Positions 1 through 9,119 of a stretch of 64,000 nt of DNA are shown here, piece by piece. The DNA is from Stenotrophomonas rhizophila (lineage in GTDB: Bacteria; Pseudomonadota; Gammaproteobacteria; Xanthomonadales; Xanthomonadaceae), in assembly GCF_003751305.1 (NCBI RefSeq), contig NZ_RJKV01000002.1, positions 868,001-932,000 on the forward strand. Reading direction: 5' to 3'. Under the pieces are notes generated by a model that made no database searches, was not told the DNA's origin, and was given only the letters and a program-made list of their open reading frames with translations. The position numbers and the translations under genes were made by a program. Position 1 is the stretch's first letter. The number at the start of each line of letters is the position of its first letter.

Positions 1-975
1 GACCCAGGAGCCTTTCTGGCCGCCTTCGAAGAAGCTCAGCAGCGAGGGAATGATGCCGTTGGGCGAGCGCGGCGGGCGCTGCACCAGCACGCCGTCCTCC
101 ATGACTTCATCGAAGGGCAGGCGGTGGTAGACCATCACCAGGTCGGCGCCGTCCGCGCGCGCCTGCGGTGGTGGGCGGAGGAAGGGGTCGTCATCGGCGA
201 GCAGGCCGAAATGTTCGATCGCCTCGAGGATGCCGCCGCAGCCCGGCGCCTGCGCATGGAAGGTGTGCTTCAGATCGGCCGTGGCGGCGGTCAGTGCCGG
301 CTCGGAATCGCCCACGCACACCCCGCGGAAACCGGAGGTGTACATCGACAGGTCATTGAGGGTGTCACCGGCCACCAGGATGCGGTCGCGCGGGAGCTCC
401 AGCAGGCGCGCAAGCGCGGCCAGGGTGCGGCCCTTGTCGGTATCGGGCGGCAGGATGTCCAGATAGCGGTCGGCCGAGTACAGCACATCGCAGCCCAGCG
501 CCTGTGCGGCGGCCTGGATCTGCGAGCGCAGTGGCGCCAGCGTGTCGGGATCGCAGAAGTACGAGCAGCGGCGTTCCTGCGGCACATCCTGGCGCTGCAG
601 TGCGGTGAACGGACGCATTGCGGCGGCGACGACCTGCTCGCCCGGCCAGTGCGCGTCGATCATCGATTGCAGGGGCTGCAGCGGCTGCAGGGTGTGGCCG
701 TCGACGACGGTGGCGCCGACATCGCAGACCACATAGTCCGGGCGCGGAATGGCCGGATCGGAGAGCAGGGGCATCACCGCTTCCAGGCCGCGGCCGGTGA
801 TGAAGATCAGGCGGATGCCGGGGTGCTGGTCGACCAGCCGGTAGAGCCGATGGCGCGCGGCGGCATCGCCGGCGAGGAAGGTGCCATCCAGATCGGTGGC
901 AAGGATCAGTTGCGGTGCCGGCGGGGCCGGCGGTGTACGGGTTGGAGTGAGGGAGGTCGGTGTCGAAACAGTCAA
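1..975 (-). CDS. ggpPS: Bifunctional glucosylglycerol-phosphate phosphatase/synthase, N-terminal part (cut by window edge)
   Basis: Makes the osmoprotectant glucosylglycerol from ADP-glucose and glycerol-3-phosphate, with the phosphatase and synthase fused in one chain as known from Stenotrophomonas rhizophila. The 325 visible residues hold a complete HAD phosphatase domain: motif I DLDGT (D28, D30), ITGR at 59-62, the motif III lysine K181 in PDTDKG, and GDTLND at 203-208. From about residue 275 the GT20 synthase begins (LVMVYHRLPFDE, then RPPRSPNGI); its catalytic remainder lies off the left edge. The start is a TTG at 975 whose last bases overlap the ycaD stop (TTGA). AAGGAA lies just upstream, an in-frame TAA sits before it, and no ATG fits, so TTG is the best choice. 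The gene is co-transcribed with ycaD and is probably salt-induced (inference from the family). Confidence 0.88.
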   Translation of the reverse strand, partial: MTVSTPTSLTPTRTPPAPPAPQLILATDLDGTFLAGDAAARHRLYRLVDQHPGIRLIFITGRGLEAVMPLLSDPAIPRPDYVVCDVGATVVDGHTLQPLQPLQSMIDAHWPGEQVVAAAMRPFTALQRQDVPQERRCSYFCDPDTLAPLRSQIQAAAQALGCDVLYSADRYLDILPPDTDKGRTLAALARLLELPRDRILVAGDTLNDLSMYTSGFRGVCVGDSEPALTAATADLKHTFHAQAPGCGGILEAIEHFGLLADDDPFLRPPPQARADGADLVMVYHRLPFDEVMEDGVLVQRPPRSPNGIIPSLLSFFEGGQKGSWV

Positions 976-2240
976 TGCACTTCCTTATCGGAGTCAGAGG
1001 GGAGGGGAGTATCGGGATCCGGCGGCGCGGTGTCGGTCTCCGGCATCAGCTCCAGCGCCGAAGGCGTGGTGCGCAGCATCAGCCGGAAGCCGACCGGATG
1101 CGTGCGCAGGCGCTGGAAGCTGAGCAGGCGCGCGGTGGTGAACAGCGCCAGCAGCATCAGGACCACCGCGAAGTACAGCGGCAGTGCCGGCGCGCCGAAG
1201 CGCTGCATGGCCGCACCGGCCAACGCAGGGCCAAGCGCGGCGCCCACGCCATGCACCAGCAGCAGGCTGGAGCAGCCCGAAAGCAGATCCTCGCGCGGCA
1301 GGTAGTCGAGCATGTGCGCCACCGCAAACGGATACAGCGCGAAGGCCAGCCCGCCGTAGAAGAAGAACAGGCCGAACACCAGATGGGTCTGCACCTGGAT
1401 CATCGGCAGCGAGGCCACCACGGCGATACCGGCCGCGGCCAGGCTCAGGGCGACCAGCCCGGTGCGCCGGTCATGCCCATCGCTGATGTGGCCCAGCGGC
1501 CACTGCAGCAATGCACCGCCGGCGATGGCGGTGAGCATGAACAAGGCCACGCCGTTGCCGTCCAGGCCGATCTCGCCGGCATACACCGGCAGCAGGCCCC
1601 AGAACGCGCCCATCGCCAGGCCGGACAGACCGGCGGCCACGGTCGCCACCGGTGCCATCGCATACAGACGCGCCAGTTTCAGACGCGGCACCGAGGGGAT
1701 CTCGGGCGGGCGTAGACGCGTTGCGGTGACCGGCAGTACCGCCGCGCAGACCAGGATCGCGGTGAGCATGAACATCGAGGTCGCGCCGGCATCGCCGAGC
1801 ATCAGCAGCACCTGGCCGAGCGCCAGCGCCGAGAGATTGACCACCATGTACAGCGAGAAAGCGCGGCTGCGCAGGCGCGGGTCAGGCTCGGCGTTGAGCC
1901 AGCTCTCGATCACCGTGTACAGGCCCACCAGCGCGATGCCGGTGATGATGCGCAGCACGCCCCAGCCCACCGGATTGATCCACAGCGGGTGCACCAGCAC
2001 CGCAATGGCGGCGAGGGCGGCAAAGAAGGCGAACGCACGGATATGGCCGATGCGGCCGATCAGCGAGGGCGCGAAGAACGTGCCGATGAAGAAGCCGGCA
2101 AAATAGCCGGACATCACCAGGCCCAGGGTGCCTGCGCCGAAGCCGGCTTCGCCACCGCGCACCGCCAGCAATGTACCGAGCAGGCCGCTGCCGGTGAGCA
2201 GCAGCGCCACGCCGGCAAGCAGGGCGGTCAGCCGCCACAT
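972..2240 (-). CDS. ycaD: MFS transporter YcaD, putative glucosylglycerol-linked permease
   Basis: A 422-residue major facilitator protein of the YcaD family with about 12 hydrophobic segments. The N-terminal half has the signature stretch GYFAGFFIGTFFAP and the charged loop IESWLNAEPDPRLRSRAFS. A hydrophilic, Asp/Pro-rich tail follows the last membrane segment (from about residue 395). It is the first gene of a two-gene unit: its TGA overlaps the TTG start of ggpPS by four bases. The same ycaD-ggpPS pairing is known from S. rhizophila, where YcaD is proposed to move glucosylglycerol; the substrate here is inferred from that context only. The start ATG at 2240 fits the family N terminus (MWRLTALLAG). 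Confidence 0.88.
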   Translation of the reverse strand: MWRLTALLAGVALLLTGSGLLGTLLAVRGGEAGFGAGTLGLVMSGYFAGFFIGTFFAPSLIGRIGHIRAFAFFAALAAIAVLVHPLWINPVGWGVLRIITGIALVGLYTVIESWLNAEPDPRLRSRAFSLYMVVNLSALALGQVLLMLGDAGATSMFMLTAILVCAAVLPVTATRLRPPEIPSVPRLKLARLYAMAPVATVAAGLSGLAMGAFWGLLPVYAGEIGLDGNGVALFMLTAIAGGALLQWPLGHISDGHDRRTGLVALSLAAAGIAVVASLPMIQVQTHLVFGLFFFYGGLAFALYPFAVAHMLDYLPREDLLSGCSSLLLVHGVGAALGPALAGAAMQRFGAPALPLYFAVVLMLLALFTTARLLSFQRLRTHPVGFRLMLRTTPSALELMPETDTAPPDPDTPLPSDSDKEVH

Positions 2241-2287
2241 GCGGGCGGTTTCGGTGGAAATGAAAAAACTAACACGTGAACAACCCT

Positions 2288-2315
2288 AACATAGCCCGCT
2301 TGAAGGTCCTGTCAG
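2288..2315 (-). promoter_or_regulatory. Candidate sigma-70 promoter of ycaD-ggpPS
   Basis: Read on the minus strand, CTGACA (2315-2310) is followed by a 16-base spacer and TATGTT (2293-2288). This predicts a start near 2281 and a leader of about 40 bases before the ycaD ATG. It is the best -35/-10 pair in the 204-base gap to the divergent gene at 2445; the rest of that gap shows nothing clear. The assignment is by pattern only. Confidence 0.4.
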
Positions 2316-2444
2316 CGCAGGTGCGAATGGCTTGCGCTGTCGGGGTGAAGGCTGGAAACTCCGCGGGCTGCGCGCGGCGGTTGGCTGCGCGCGATCATTT
2401 CGTTCATTGCCCGGGATCCGGGTGTTTCAACAGGAGTAGCAGGT

Positions 2445-4016
2445 GTGATCCAGGACGTCGATACGAAGCGCAGCCTCTTGCCGGGGAAGATTCTGTTGTA
2501 CTTTGCCGCCGTGATGCTGGTGGCGCTGCTCTGCTATGGCTGGTCGATGCCGCCCGTGGATGCATCCGGTTTCCGCCAGACCCAGACCGCCTTGTCGATT
2601 GACTGGATCGCCCGCGGCTTCCCGGTGTTCAGCTACATCACCCCGGTGATCGGCGCGCCGTGGTCGATTCCGTTCGAGTTCCCGCTGTACCAGTGGTTGG
2701 CGGCGATGCTGTCCAACGCCACCGGGATGGGCATCGACAACAGCGCCCGGTTGGTGTCGGGTTTGTTCCATGTCGGCTGCATCGTGATGGTGTACCGCGT
2801 GACCCTGGCGATCCGGCCGGAGCGTGCGCTGGCGCTGTGCATCGCTGGTGCCTTCGCGGCATCGCCGTATGCGCTGTTCTGGGGCCGCTCGGTGATGATC
2901 GAATCCACGGCGGTGTTCTTCGGGCTGGTGTTCGTCTGGGCGCTGGCGCGGCTGCGGGCGGCGCCGCTGGATTACCCACGCCTGTTCGGATTGGGGCTGG
3001 TCGCCGTGATCGCGGCGGTGCTGTCGGCCTTGGTCAAGGTCACGACGTTCTTTGCGTTTGCCGCCTTTGTTGCACTGGCAGTTGCCTGGCTGGCCGTGCG
3101 CGAGCACGGTTGGCGTCCGCAGTGGCTCGCCCGGCACTGGCCGCTGTTGGCCTGTGGCGCGCTGTCGGCGGTGGCCGTGCTCGCCGTGATGACCCAATGG
3201 CTCTCGCATGCCGATGCGCTGAAGGCGCAATCGCCGCTGGGGCATGAGGTGACCTCGAGCGCGTTGTCGGCGTGGAACTACGGCACGCTGCAGCAGAAGC
3301 TGGATCCGGCCACCTGGTGGGGCACGGTGTTCAAGAAGCGCTTCAGCGGCGCGGTCGGGTCGAACTGGGTGTTCCTGATCTTGCTGGTCGTGGGGCTGTG
3401 CGCGCGACCGATCCGCGGCGCGGTGCTGTTGCTGCTGGTGGCCTATCTGGCGCCGGTGGCGGTGTTCACCAACCTGCACATCGCCCACCCGTACTACCAG
3501 GCGGCCAACATCGTGTTCGCCACCTCGATCGTGGGCCTGGTGGTGTGGTGGAGCATCCAGCGCGCGCAGCTCAGCGGCAAGACGGCCCGCCCGATCTGGC
3601 TGGTCGGCCTGGTGTGCCTGTTGTCCTTCGGCAACCTGGCAGGCAACTACGCCAAGCGGATGCGGGAGGCGCGCGAACCGGGCGAGGTGGCGCAGATCGC
3701 GGCGCTGATCAAATCGGGCACGCAGGCGCAAAGCGTCATCGTCGGCTTTGGACAGGACTGGTCGTCCGAGCTGCCGTACTTCGCCGGTCGGCGCGCGGTG
3801 ATGGTGCCCGACTGGGCCCCGACCACCGCGTTGGCCTCGATGGCCGGTTCGGACGCCGCGCTGGGTGACTTCCCGCTGGGTGCATTGGTGGATTGCCCCA
3901 ATGGGATCGGCAGCGATCCTGCCCGCAGCGCGTACCACCAGCAGATCATCGCGCGCTACAGCGCCGGCGCCACCGCCCAGACCGTCGGGCACTGCCAGGT
4001 CTGGCTGCACCGCTGA
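2445..4016 (+). CDS. Polytopic membrane glycosyltransferase of the GT-C/PMT (family 39) type
   Basis: A 523-residue inner-membrane protein with about ten to twelve hydrophobic segments. The first periplasmic loop carries VDASGFRQTQTA, which resembles the acidic and Arg-Gln motif found after the first membrane helix of ArnT/PMT-type GT-C transferases that use polyprenyl-phosphate sugars. The C-terminal 100 residues form a soluble domain. The start is GTG at 2445, supported by AGGAG eight bases upstream; the GTG two bases earlier runs straight into a stop. The acceptor (lipid A, glycan or protein) cannot be told from the sequence. It stands alone, divergent from ycaD. The family call is fairly safe; the specific function is unknown. 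Confidence 0.7.
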   Translation: MIQDVDTKRSLLPGKILLYFAAVMLVALLCYGWSMPPVDASGFRQTQTALSIDWIARGFPVFSYITPVIGAPWSIPFEFPLYQWLAAMLSNATGMGIDNSARLVSGLFHVGCIVMVYRVTLAIRPERALALCIAGAFAASPYALFWGRSVMIESTAVFFGLVFVWALARLRAAPLDYPRLFGLGLVAVIAAVLSALVKVTTFFAFAAFVALAVAWLAVREHGWRPQWLARHWPLLACGALSAVAVLAVMTQWLSHADALKAQSPLGHEVTSSALSAWNYGTLQQKLDPATWWGTVFKKRFSGAVGSNWVFLILLVVGLCARPIRGAVLLLLVAYLAPVAVFTNLHIAHPYYQAANIVFATSIVGLVVWWSIQRAQLSGKTARPIWLVGLVCLLSFGNLAGNYAKRMREAREPGEVAQIAALIKSGTQAQSVIVGFGQDWSSELPYFAGRRAVMVPDWAPTTALASMAGSDAALGDFPLGALVDCPNGIGSDPARSAYHQQIIARYSAGATAQTVGHCQVWLHR

Positions 4017-4033
4017 GGACGGCCCGCCCCGGT

Positions 4034-4062
4034 TTGCACGCGCCGTGCGGGGCCGTTAGGGT
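4034..4062 (+). promoter_or_regulatory. Candidate promoter giving a leaderless mRNA
   Basis: TTGCAC (4034-4039), a 17-base spacer and TAGGGT (4057-4062) lie before the ATG at 4069, with exactly six bases between the -10 hexamer and the ATG. The predicted transcription start is therefore the A of the start codon. The G-run just before the ATG could also act as a ribosome site if transcription starts further upstream. Confidence 0.4.
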
Positions 4063-4068
4063 GGGGGC

Positions 4069-4704
4069 ATGAATGCTTCCGCCCTCGTTCCCGCTGTTCT
4101 CGTGCTGGCTTTGGCCGGCTGTTCCCCTCAACCCGATGCGGTCTCACACGACATCGCCAATGCGCCATCCGATGCCTTCATGTCGGCCGTGGCCGCGCAC
4201 TGCGGCAAGGCCTTTGAAGGCCGCATCGCGGTCAACGAGCCGAAGACCGATGCGCCTGATCCCTTCGAGGGCAAGCGGCTGGTGATGCATGTGCGGGGCT
4301 GTGAGGATCCGGCGCATGAGCTGCGGATTCCCTTCCATGTCGGTGATGATCATTCACGTACGTGGGTGCTGACCCGTACCGAAAATGGGGTGCGCCTCAA
4401 GCATGATCACCGCCACGAAGACGGCAGCCCTGACGCGGTCACGATGTACGGTGGAGACAGCAAACCGCCCGGCACTGCGGAGCGGCAGTCGTTCCCGGTG
4501 GATTCGGACTCGGTGGCGATGTTCCGCAAGGCGGACATGCTTGCCTCGGTGCAGAACACCTGGGCGATGGACGTGGAGCCGGATCAGCGCTTCGTCTACG
4601 AGTTGACCCGCCCGGGCGGGCGCCACTTCCAGGTGGTGTTCGATCTGAGCAAACCGGTGGCCCTGCCGCCGGCGCCGTGGGGCAGTGAGACGCCCGCGCC
4701 GTAA
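4069..4704 (+). CDS. Lipoprotein of unknown function
   Basis: A 211-residue protein with a lipoprotein signal peptide: hydrophobic VPAVLVLALAGC ending in a lipobox with Cys near residue 18. Only three cysteines remain in the mature part (in AHCGKAF, RGCEDP and the lipobox). The mature domain has a His/Asp-rich centre (DHSRTW, KHDHRHEDGSPD, MYGGDSKPPGTAE) and a C-terminal beta-rich stretch. I do not recognise the family beyond a conserved Xanthomonadaceae secreted protein. The gene stands alone between the GT-C transferase and a convergent DUF3011 gene. Probably anchored in the outer membrane facing the periplasm. Confidence 0.75.
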   Translation: MNASALVPAVLVLALAGCSPQPDAVSHDIANAPSDAFMSAVAAHCGKAFEGRIAVNEPKTDAPDPFEGKRLVMHVRGCEDPAHELRIPFHVGDDHSRTWVLTRTENGVRLKHDHRHEDGSPDAVTMYGGDSKPPGTAERQSFPVDSDSVAMFRKADMLASVQNTWAMDVEPDQRFVYELTRPGGRHFQVVFDLSKPVALPPAPWGSETPAP

Positions 4705-4712
4705 CGTTCAAG

Positions 4713-4735
4713 GGTGCCGACCAACGGTCGGCACC
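4713..4735. repeat. SMAG-like palindrome (REP) between convergent genes
   Basis: The perfect inverted repeat GGTGCCGACC-AAC-GGTCGGCACC lies between the convergent stops at 4704 and 4753. Its GCCGACCAACGGTCGGC core is the one found in Stenotrophomonas GTAG-ended REP elements, but the GTAG end is missing here. It may act as a transcript-end hairpin for both genes. Confidence 0.65.
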
Positions 4736-4752
4736 GACCCATAACGGGGCGC

Positions 4753-5703
4753 TCAGCGTGCGCCGAAGCGGGCGCGGCATCCGCCGCTGACCCACAGGCT
4801 GCCATTGCTGTAGCCCCAGCTGCGGCCCTCCACGCACGCCGTGCCCGACAGCTGCTGTACCAGTGCAGGGCGCCCCTGGCGGTCGTCCCAGGCGCAGGTC
4901 TGCTGGCGCTTGTCGTTGCTGCTGCAGGTCACGCTGTAGTTGCTGTTGCCGCCGGGGCCGCCCCAGTTGCCGCCGCTGTTGCCCCGCGCTTCGGCGAATT
5001 CGCCGCGGCAGCCCCGGTTGACCCAGACTGCGCCATTGCGCACGCCCCAGGTCTGGCCTTCGACGCAGGCCGAGCCCGAGATCTGGCGGACCAGGGTGGC
5101 GTTGCGCCAGCCGGTGTTGCAGGTGCGCTCGCGGTTGTCCTGGCTCTCGCAGCGGATCGTCGCGCCGGTGCCGCCACCGCCGCCCCAGTTGCCGCCATTG
5201 CCACGGCCCTCGACGAATTCGGCCCGGCAACCGCCGCTGACCCAGACCGTGCCGTTGCGCGAGCCCCAGTTGCGGCCCTCGGTGCAGGTGGTACCGGAGA
5301 GCTGCCGTGCCAGCTGCGCGCTGCGCCAGCCGGTGTTGCAGCTGCGCTCGCGGCTGTCCTGGCTCTCACAGCGGACCGTGCCGTTGTTGCCAGGCCCGTT
5401 GCCGCCGCCATTCCAGTTGCCGCCGCCGTTGCCGCGCAACGAGGTGGCGATGTCCTGCTTGATGCGGGAGAAGCTCCAGCCCGAGTTGACCTGGGCCAGG
5501 TAGAAACGCAGTTGGTCATCCGGGATCCGGCGGCCATTGGACTGGTCGGCATATTCCTGGGTGATGACCCGGCTGCGGTCGGAGGAGGACAGCTGCGACA
5601 GATTTTCCGGGGCATAGGCCCGGGTACTCATCTGGGCGTGCAGGGCCGGGGCCATACAGGCCAGGGCGAGGGTGAGGCAGACGGTGCTCAGACGGCGTTG
5701 CAT
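4753..5703 (-). CDS. Secreted protein with three DUF3011 repeats
   Basis: 316 residues with a signal peptide (MQRRLSTVCLTLALACMAPALHA, cleavage after HA). An alpha-helical segment follows (about 30-90), then three DUF3011 repeats of about 60 residues separated by Gly/Asn-rich linkers. Each repeat follows the pattern CES-D/R-CNTGWR-L-RQ-SG-C-EG-WG-NG-VWV-GCR-F, so four cysteines per repeat probably form disulphides in the periplasm; the third repeat is the most divergent (CSSNDKRQQTCAW). The function of the family is unknown. A single-repeat relative lies at 26260-26925. A -10-like TATAGT (5741-5736, minus strand) sits about 33 bases before the ATG. Confidence 0.8.
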   Translation of the reverse strand: MQRRLSTVCLTLALACMAPALHAQMSTRAYAPENLSQLSSSDRSRVITQEYADQSNGRRIPDDQLRFYLAQVNSGWSFSRIKQDIATSLRGNGGGNWNGGGNGPGNNGTVRCESQDSRERSCNTGWRSAQLARQLSGTTCTEGRNWGSRNGTVWVSGGCRAEFVEGRGNGGNWGGGGGTGATIRCESQDNRERTCNTGWRNATLVRQISGSACVEGQTWGVRNGAVWVNRGCRGEFAEARGNSGGNWGGPGGNSNYSVTCSSNDKRQQTCAWDDRQGRPALVQQLSGTACVEGRSWGYSNGSLWVSGGCRARFGAR

Positions 5704-5874
5704 GGCGACATCCCCGTGCGGTCGTTGGTGCGCGGACTATAGGAATGCCCCCGGTTCACAGCGCGTGATGCCGGGCCGTGGCGCCCGGATTTGCCCCGCC
5801 GGGCTGGCGGCCGCAGAATAACGGGCTTTCCGGCGCAGCTTGGCGCCGGCACTCTCCTGCGGAGCTTTACCCCC

Positions 5875-7632
5875 ATGCGTACCCACTTCTGTGGCCTGGT
5901 CGACGAGACCCTGATTGGCCAAACCGTAACCCTCGCCGGCTGGACCGACGTTGCCCGCAACCAGGGGGGCGTGGTCTTCATCGATCTGCGTGATCATGAA
6001 GGCATCGTGCAGGTGACGGTGGAAGTCGACAACGCGGCCGTGTTCGCGGTGGCCGCCAGCCTGGGCTACGAGGACGTGCTGCAGGTGGAAGGCGTGGTGC
6101 GCGCGCGCCATGCGGCCAACGACAAGCTCCGCACCGGCAACGTGGAAGTGATCGCCACGGCCATCACCATCCTCAACAAGGCCGAGCCGCTGCCGTTCCA
6201 CGCGCACGAGAACCCGGGCGAAGAAACCCGCCTGAAGTACCGTTACCTGGATCTGCGCCGCCCGGAAATGCAGCGCATGCAGCGCACCCGCATCAAGCTG
6301 GTGCAGGCCCTGCGCCGCCACCTGGACGCCACCGGCTTCCAGGACATCGAAACCCCGATCCTGACCAAGGCCACCCCGGAAGGCGCCCGCGACTTCCTGG
6401 TGCCGGCGCGCATGCACCCGGGCGAGTTCTACGCCCTGCCGCAGAGCCCGCAGCTGTTCAAGCAGATCCTGATGGTGGCCGGCTTCGACCGTTACTACCA
6501 GATCGCGCGCTGCTTCCGCGATGAAGCTCTGCGTGCCGACCGCCAGCTGGAATTCACCCAGCTGGACATGGAGTTCGCCTTCGTGCGCGAGCGCGACGTG
6601 CAGGATTTCGTGGAAACCATGATCCGTGCCATCTTCAAGGAAGTGGTCGATGTGGAGCTGGCCGCCAGCTTCCCGCGCATGACCTGGGCCGAGGCGATGC
6701 GTCGCTATGGCTCGGACAAGCCGGACCTGCGCATCGCGCTGGAGCTGGTGGACGTGGCCGAGCTGGTCAAGACCAGCGAGTTCCCGGTCTTCACCGCCGC
6801 CGCCAACGATGCCGACGGCCGCGTGGCCGCGCTGCGCATCCCGGGCGGTGCCAGCCTGTCGCGCAAGCAGATCGACGACTACGCCGCGCATGCCGCCAAG
6901 TACGGCGCCAAGGGCCTGGCCTACATCAAGATCAGCGAGAGCGGCGAAGTCAGCTCGCCGATCGCCAAGTTCTTCAGCGAAGAGGCGTTCGCCGCGCTGG
7001 TCGCCCAGGTGGGCGCCGGTAACGGCGACATCGTGTTCTTCGGCGCCGGTGGCTACAACAAGGTCTCCGACTTCATGGGCGCCCTGCGCCTGAAGGCCGG
7101 CAAGGATTTCAACCTGGTCGCCGCCGGCTGGGCGCCGCTGTGGGTCACCGATTTCCCGATGTTCGAGTACGACGACGAAGCCCAGCGCTACGTTGCCCTG
7201 CATCACCCCTTCACCGCACCGGCAGTGGATGACATCGCCGATCTGCGCGCCAACGCCAAGACCGCCGTATCGCGCGGCTATGACATGGTGCTCAACGGCA
7301 ACGAGATCGGCGGCGGTTCGATCCGTATCCACCGCTCGGACATGCAGAGCGCGGTGTTCGACCTGCTGGGCATCGGTGCCGAAGAGGCCGAGGGCAAGTT
7401 CGGCTTCCTGCTCGACGCGCTGCGTTTCGGTGCACCGCCGCACGGTGGCATCGCCTTCGGTATCGACCGTATCGCCGCACTGATGGCCGGTACCGAGTCG
7501 ATCCGCGACGTCATCCCGTTCCCGAAGACCACCGGCGCGCAGTGCCTGATGACCGGTGCCCCGTCGCCGATCCCGGACGAGCAGCTGGCCGAAGTGCACG
7601 TCCAGGTCCGTCCGCGCGCGGTCAAGGAATAA
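5875..7632 (+). CDS. aspS: Aspartate--tRNA ligase
   Basis: Charges tRNA-Asp with aspartate in the cytoplasm. The 585 residues match the usual bacterial length (about 590). In order: an N-terminal OB-fold anticodon-binding domain ([15 protein letters not shown] to about 110), the class II core with motif 2 [16 protein letters not shown], the bacterial GAD insertion in the middle, and motif 3 [13 protein letters not shown] near the C terminus. The reading frame is open upstream to 5791, but ATG 5875 gives the family N terminus and follows a purine-rich CGGAG site. It is read alone; the next gene starts 128 bases downstream. Confidence 0.97.
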   Translation: MRTHFCGLVDETLIGQTVTLAGWTDVARNQGGVVFIDLRDHEGIVQVTVEVDNAAVFAVAASLGYEDVLQVEGVVRARHAANDKLRTGNVEVIATAITILNKAEPLPFHAHENPGEETRLKYRYLDLRRPEMQRMQRTRIKLVQALRRHLDATGFQDIETPILTKATPEGARDFLVPARMHPGEFYALPQSPQLFKQILMVAGFDRYYQIARCFRDEALRADRQLEFTQLDMEFAFVRERDVQDFVETMIRAIFKEVVDVELAASFPRMTWAEAMRRYGSDKPDLRIALELVDVAELVKTSEFPVFTAAANDADGRVAALRIPGGASLSRKQIDDYAAHAAKYGAKGLAYIKISESGEVSSPIAKFFSEEAFAALVAQVGAGNGDIVFFGAGGYNKVSDFMGALRLKAGKDFNLVAAGWAPLWVTDFPMFEYDDEAQRYVALHHPFTAPAVDDIADLRANAKTAVSRGYDMVLNGNEIGGGSIRIHRSDMQSAVFDLLGIGAEEAEGKFGFLLDALRFGAPPHGGIAFGIDRIAALMAGTESIRDVIPFPKTTGAQCLMTGAPSPIPDEQLAEVHVQVRPRAVKE

Positions 7633-7760
7633 GCCGGTAAACGCCGGCCATCGGTCGGCGTGGGGTGCGGCAGGTACCGGCAGGAGGTCGGTGCCGGGCC
7701 GCGCCATCACCGCAGCGTTCAGGTAAATTGGCGGCTCCCGCCGATGCCGATGCTCCCGCC

Positions 7761-8294
7761 GTGACCCCAGGCCGTTACACCATCCGCCGCGCCACCCCGG
7801 ACGATGCCCAGACCCTGTCGGTGCTGGCCGCCCGTACCTTCGTGGAAACCTTCGGTCCCCTGTACCCGCCGGACGATCTGCAGACCTTCCTCGATGAGGC
7901 GTACCCGGCGCAGCGCCAGCGCATCATCCTCGAACACCCCGATTACGCGGTCTGGCTGCTGGAGCTGGACGGTGTTGCCGTGGGCCACGCCGCTGCCGGC
8001 CCCTGTGGCCTGCCGCACGAGCAGGTGCAGCCCGGCGATGGCGAACTCAAGCGCCTGTACCTGATCAAGGACCAGCAGAGCTGTGGCTGGGGCAGTCGCC
8101 TGTTCGAAACCGCGCTGACCTGGCTGGAACGCGAGGGCCCGCGCACGGTGTGGCTGGGGGTGTGGTCGGAGAACTTCGGCGCGCAGCGCTTCTACGCCCG
8201 CTACGGCTTCAGCAAGGTCGGCACCTACGAGTTCCCGGTCGGCAAGGTGCGCGACCTGGAGTTCATCCTGCGCCGTCCGCCAACGGCCGCCTGA
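7761..8294 (+). CDS. GNAT-family N-acetyltransferase
   Basis: A 177-residue Gcn5-related acetyltransferase. Visible features are the N-terminal YTIRRATPDDAQTLS strand-helix, the acetyl-CoA loop region ELKRLYLIKDQQSCGWGSRLF, and the conserved ENFGAQRFYARYGFSKVGTYEFPVG block at the C-terminal end. The substrate is unknown. A GTG start at 7761 is chosen because the frame upstream is Pro/Ala-rich and unlike the family; no ATG is available and no clear ribosome site is seen. TAAATT at 7724-7729 could be a -10 element. A paralogue sharing the same C-terminal block lies at 28844-29356. Confidence 0.85.
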   Translation: MTPGRYTIRRATPDDAQTLSVLAARTFVETFGPLYPPDDLQTFLDEAYPAQRQRIILEHPDYAVWLLELDGVAVGHAAAGPCGLPHEQVQPGDGELKRLYLIKDQQSCGWGSRLFETALTWLEREGPRTVWLGVWSENFGAQRFYARYGFSKVGTYEFPVGKVRDLEFILRRPPTAA

Positions 8295-8391
8295 GCGCGA
8301 TCCTGAAGGGCCCAGGCGGCTTCACCTGCCGTTGTCCGGTCCATTCGTCTAATGACGCTGTTTCCTTCTGCAGGCGCCCCGCCCAACGGGC

Positions 8392-8397
8392 TAGGCT
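8392..8397 (+). promoter_or_regulatory. -10-like TAGGCT six bases before ATG (leaderless candidate)
   Basis: TAGGCT is followed by exactly six bases and the ATG at 8404, so a transcript would start at or next to the start codon. No ribosome-binding site and no good -35 hexamer are seen. Confidence 0.35.
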
Positions 8398-8403
8398 GAC
8401 ACC

Positions 8404-9036
8404 ATGAATCCCCCTGTTTTACTGCTGCATGGCATCTGGAATGCGCGCGCGTGGGTCGGCCCGCTGGCCTGGCGTCTGCGTGCCCGTGGCTTCGCCGTGG
8501 ATACCTTCGGGTATTCCAGTGTGTTCGGGGGGCCGGAGGTGGCGGTGCCGCAACTGCTGGAGCGGCTCAAGGACAGCGGCCCGGTCTCGCTGGTCGGGCA
8601 CAGCCTGGGCGGACTGGTCGCGCTGGAGGCGCTGCGGCGCGCGCCGGAGCTGCCGGTCTCGCGGGTGGTCTGCCTCGGTTCGCCGCTGCGGGGCAGCGTG
8701 ACCGCCCGTTCCCTGAGCGATCACGGCTGGTCACTGGCGCTGGGACGCAGCTCTGAACTGCTGCTCGATGGCCTTCCGGCCTGGGAGGGCAAGGCGCAGG
8801 TCGGCCTGATCGCCGGCTCCGTCCCGCACGGGCTGGGCAGCCTGCTGGGCGCCTGTGGCGATGCCTCCGATGGCACCGTGGCGCTGGATGAGACGCAGTT
8901 GCCCGGTCTGGCCGACCACTGCGTGATCCCGGCCAGCCACAGCGGGTTGGTATTCTCGCCGGATGCCGCGCGCCAGACCGCTGCTTTCCTTCGCGATGGC
9001 CGGTTCCGCCGGGACGACGCGGCCCACGCCGCCTGA
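8404..9036 (+). CDS. Alpha/beta-hydrolase (esterase/lipase-like)
   Basis: A 210-residue cytoplasmic alpha/beta-hydrolase. The oxyanion-loop LLLHGIW is at residues 6-12 and the nucleophile elbow GHSLGG gives catalytic S67. DGTVAL (about 155) and PASHSGL near residue 180 are likely to supply the acid and the histidine. It is shorter than typical lipases and has no signal peptide. This resembles the PGAP1-like/acetyltransferase-hydrolase families often called YpfH- or EstB-like, but the substrate cannot be named. It is read in the same direction as yebC, 83 bases downstream. Confidence 0.8.
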   Translation: MNPPVLLLHGIWNARAWVGPLAWRLRARGFAVDTFGYSSVFGGPEVAVPQLLERLKDSGPVSLVGHSLGGLVALEALRRAPELPVSRVVCLGSPLRGSVTARSLSDHGWSLALGRSSELLLDGLPAWEGKAQVGLIAGSVPHGLGSLLGACGDASDGTVALDETQLPGLADHCVIPASHSGLVFSPDAARQTAAFLRDGRFRRDDAAHAA

Positions 9037-9119
9037 TCGGGCCCGGCACTGACACGGGCAGGCCGACGGATCAGGTAGAATTCGCGCCCTGTTCCTGACA
9101 GAAACACGAGAGTCACCCC

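Noticed and set aside
124..1305. A plus-strand frame opposite ggpPS and ycaD
   Set aside because: The minus strand carries HAD motifs and a transporter; the plus frame is low complexity (Arg/Gly/Gln).
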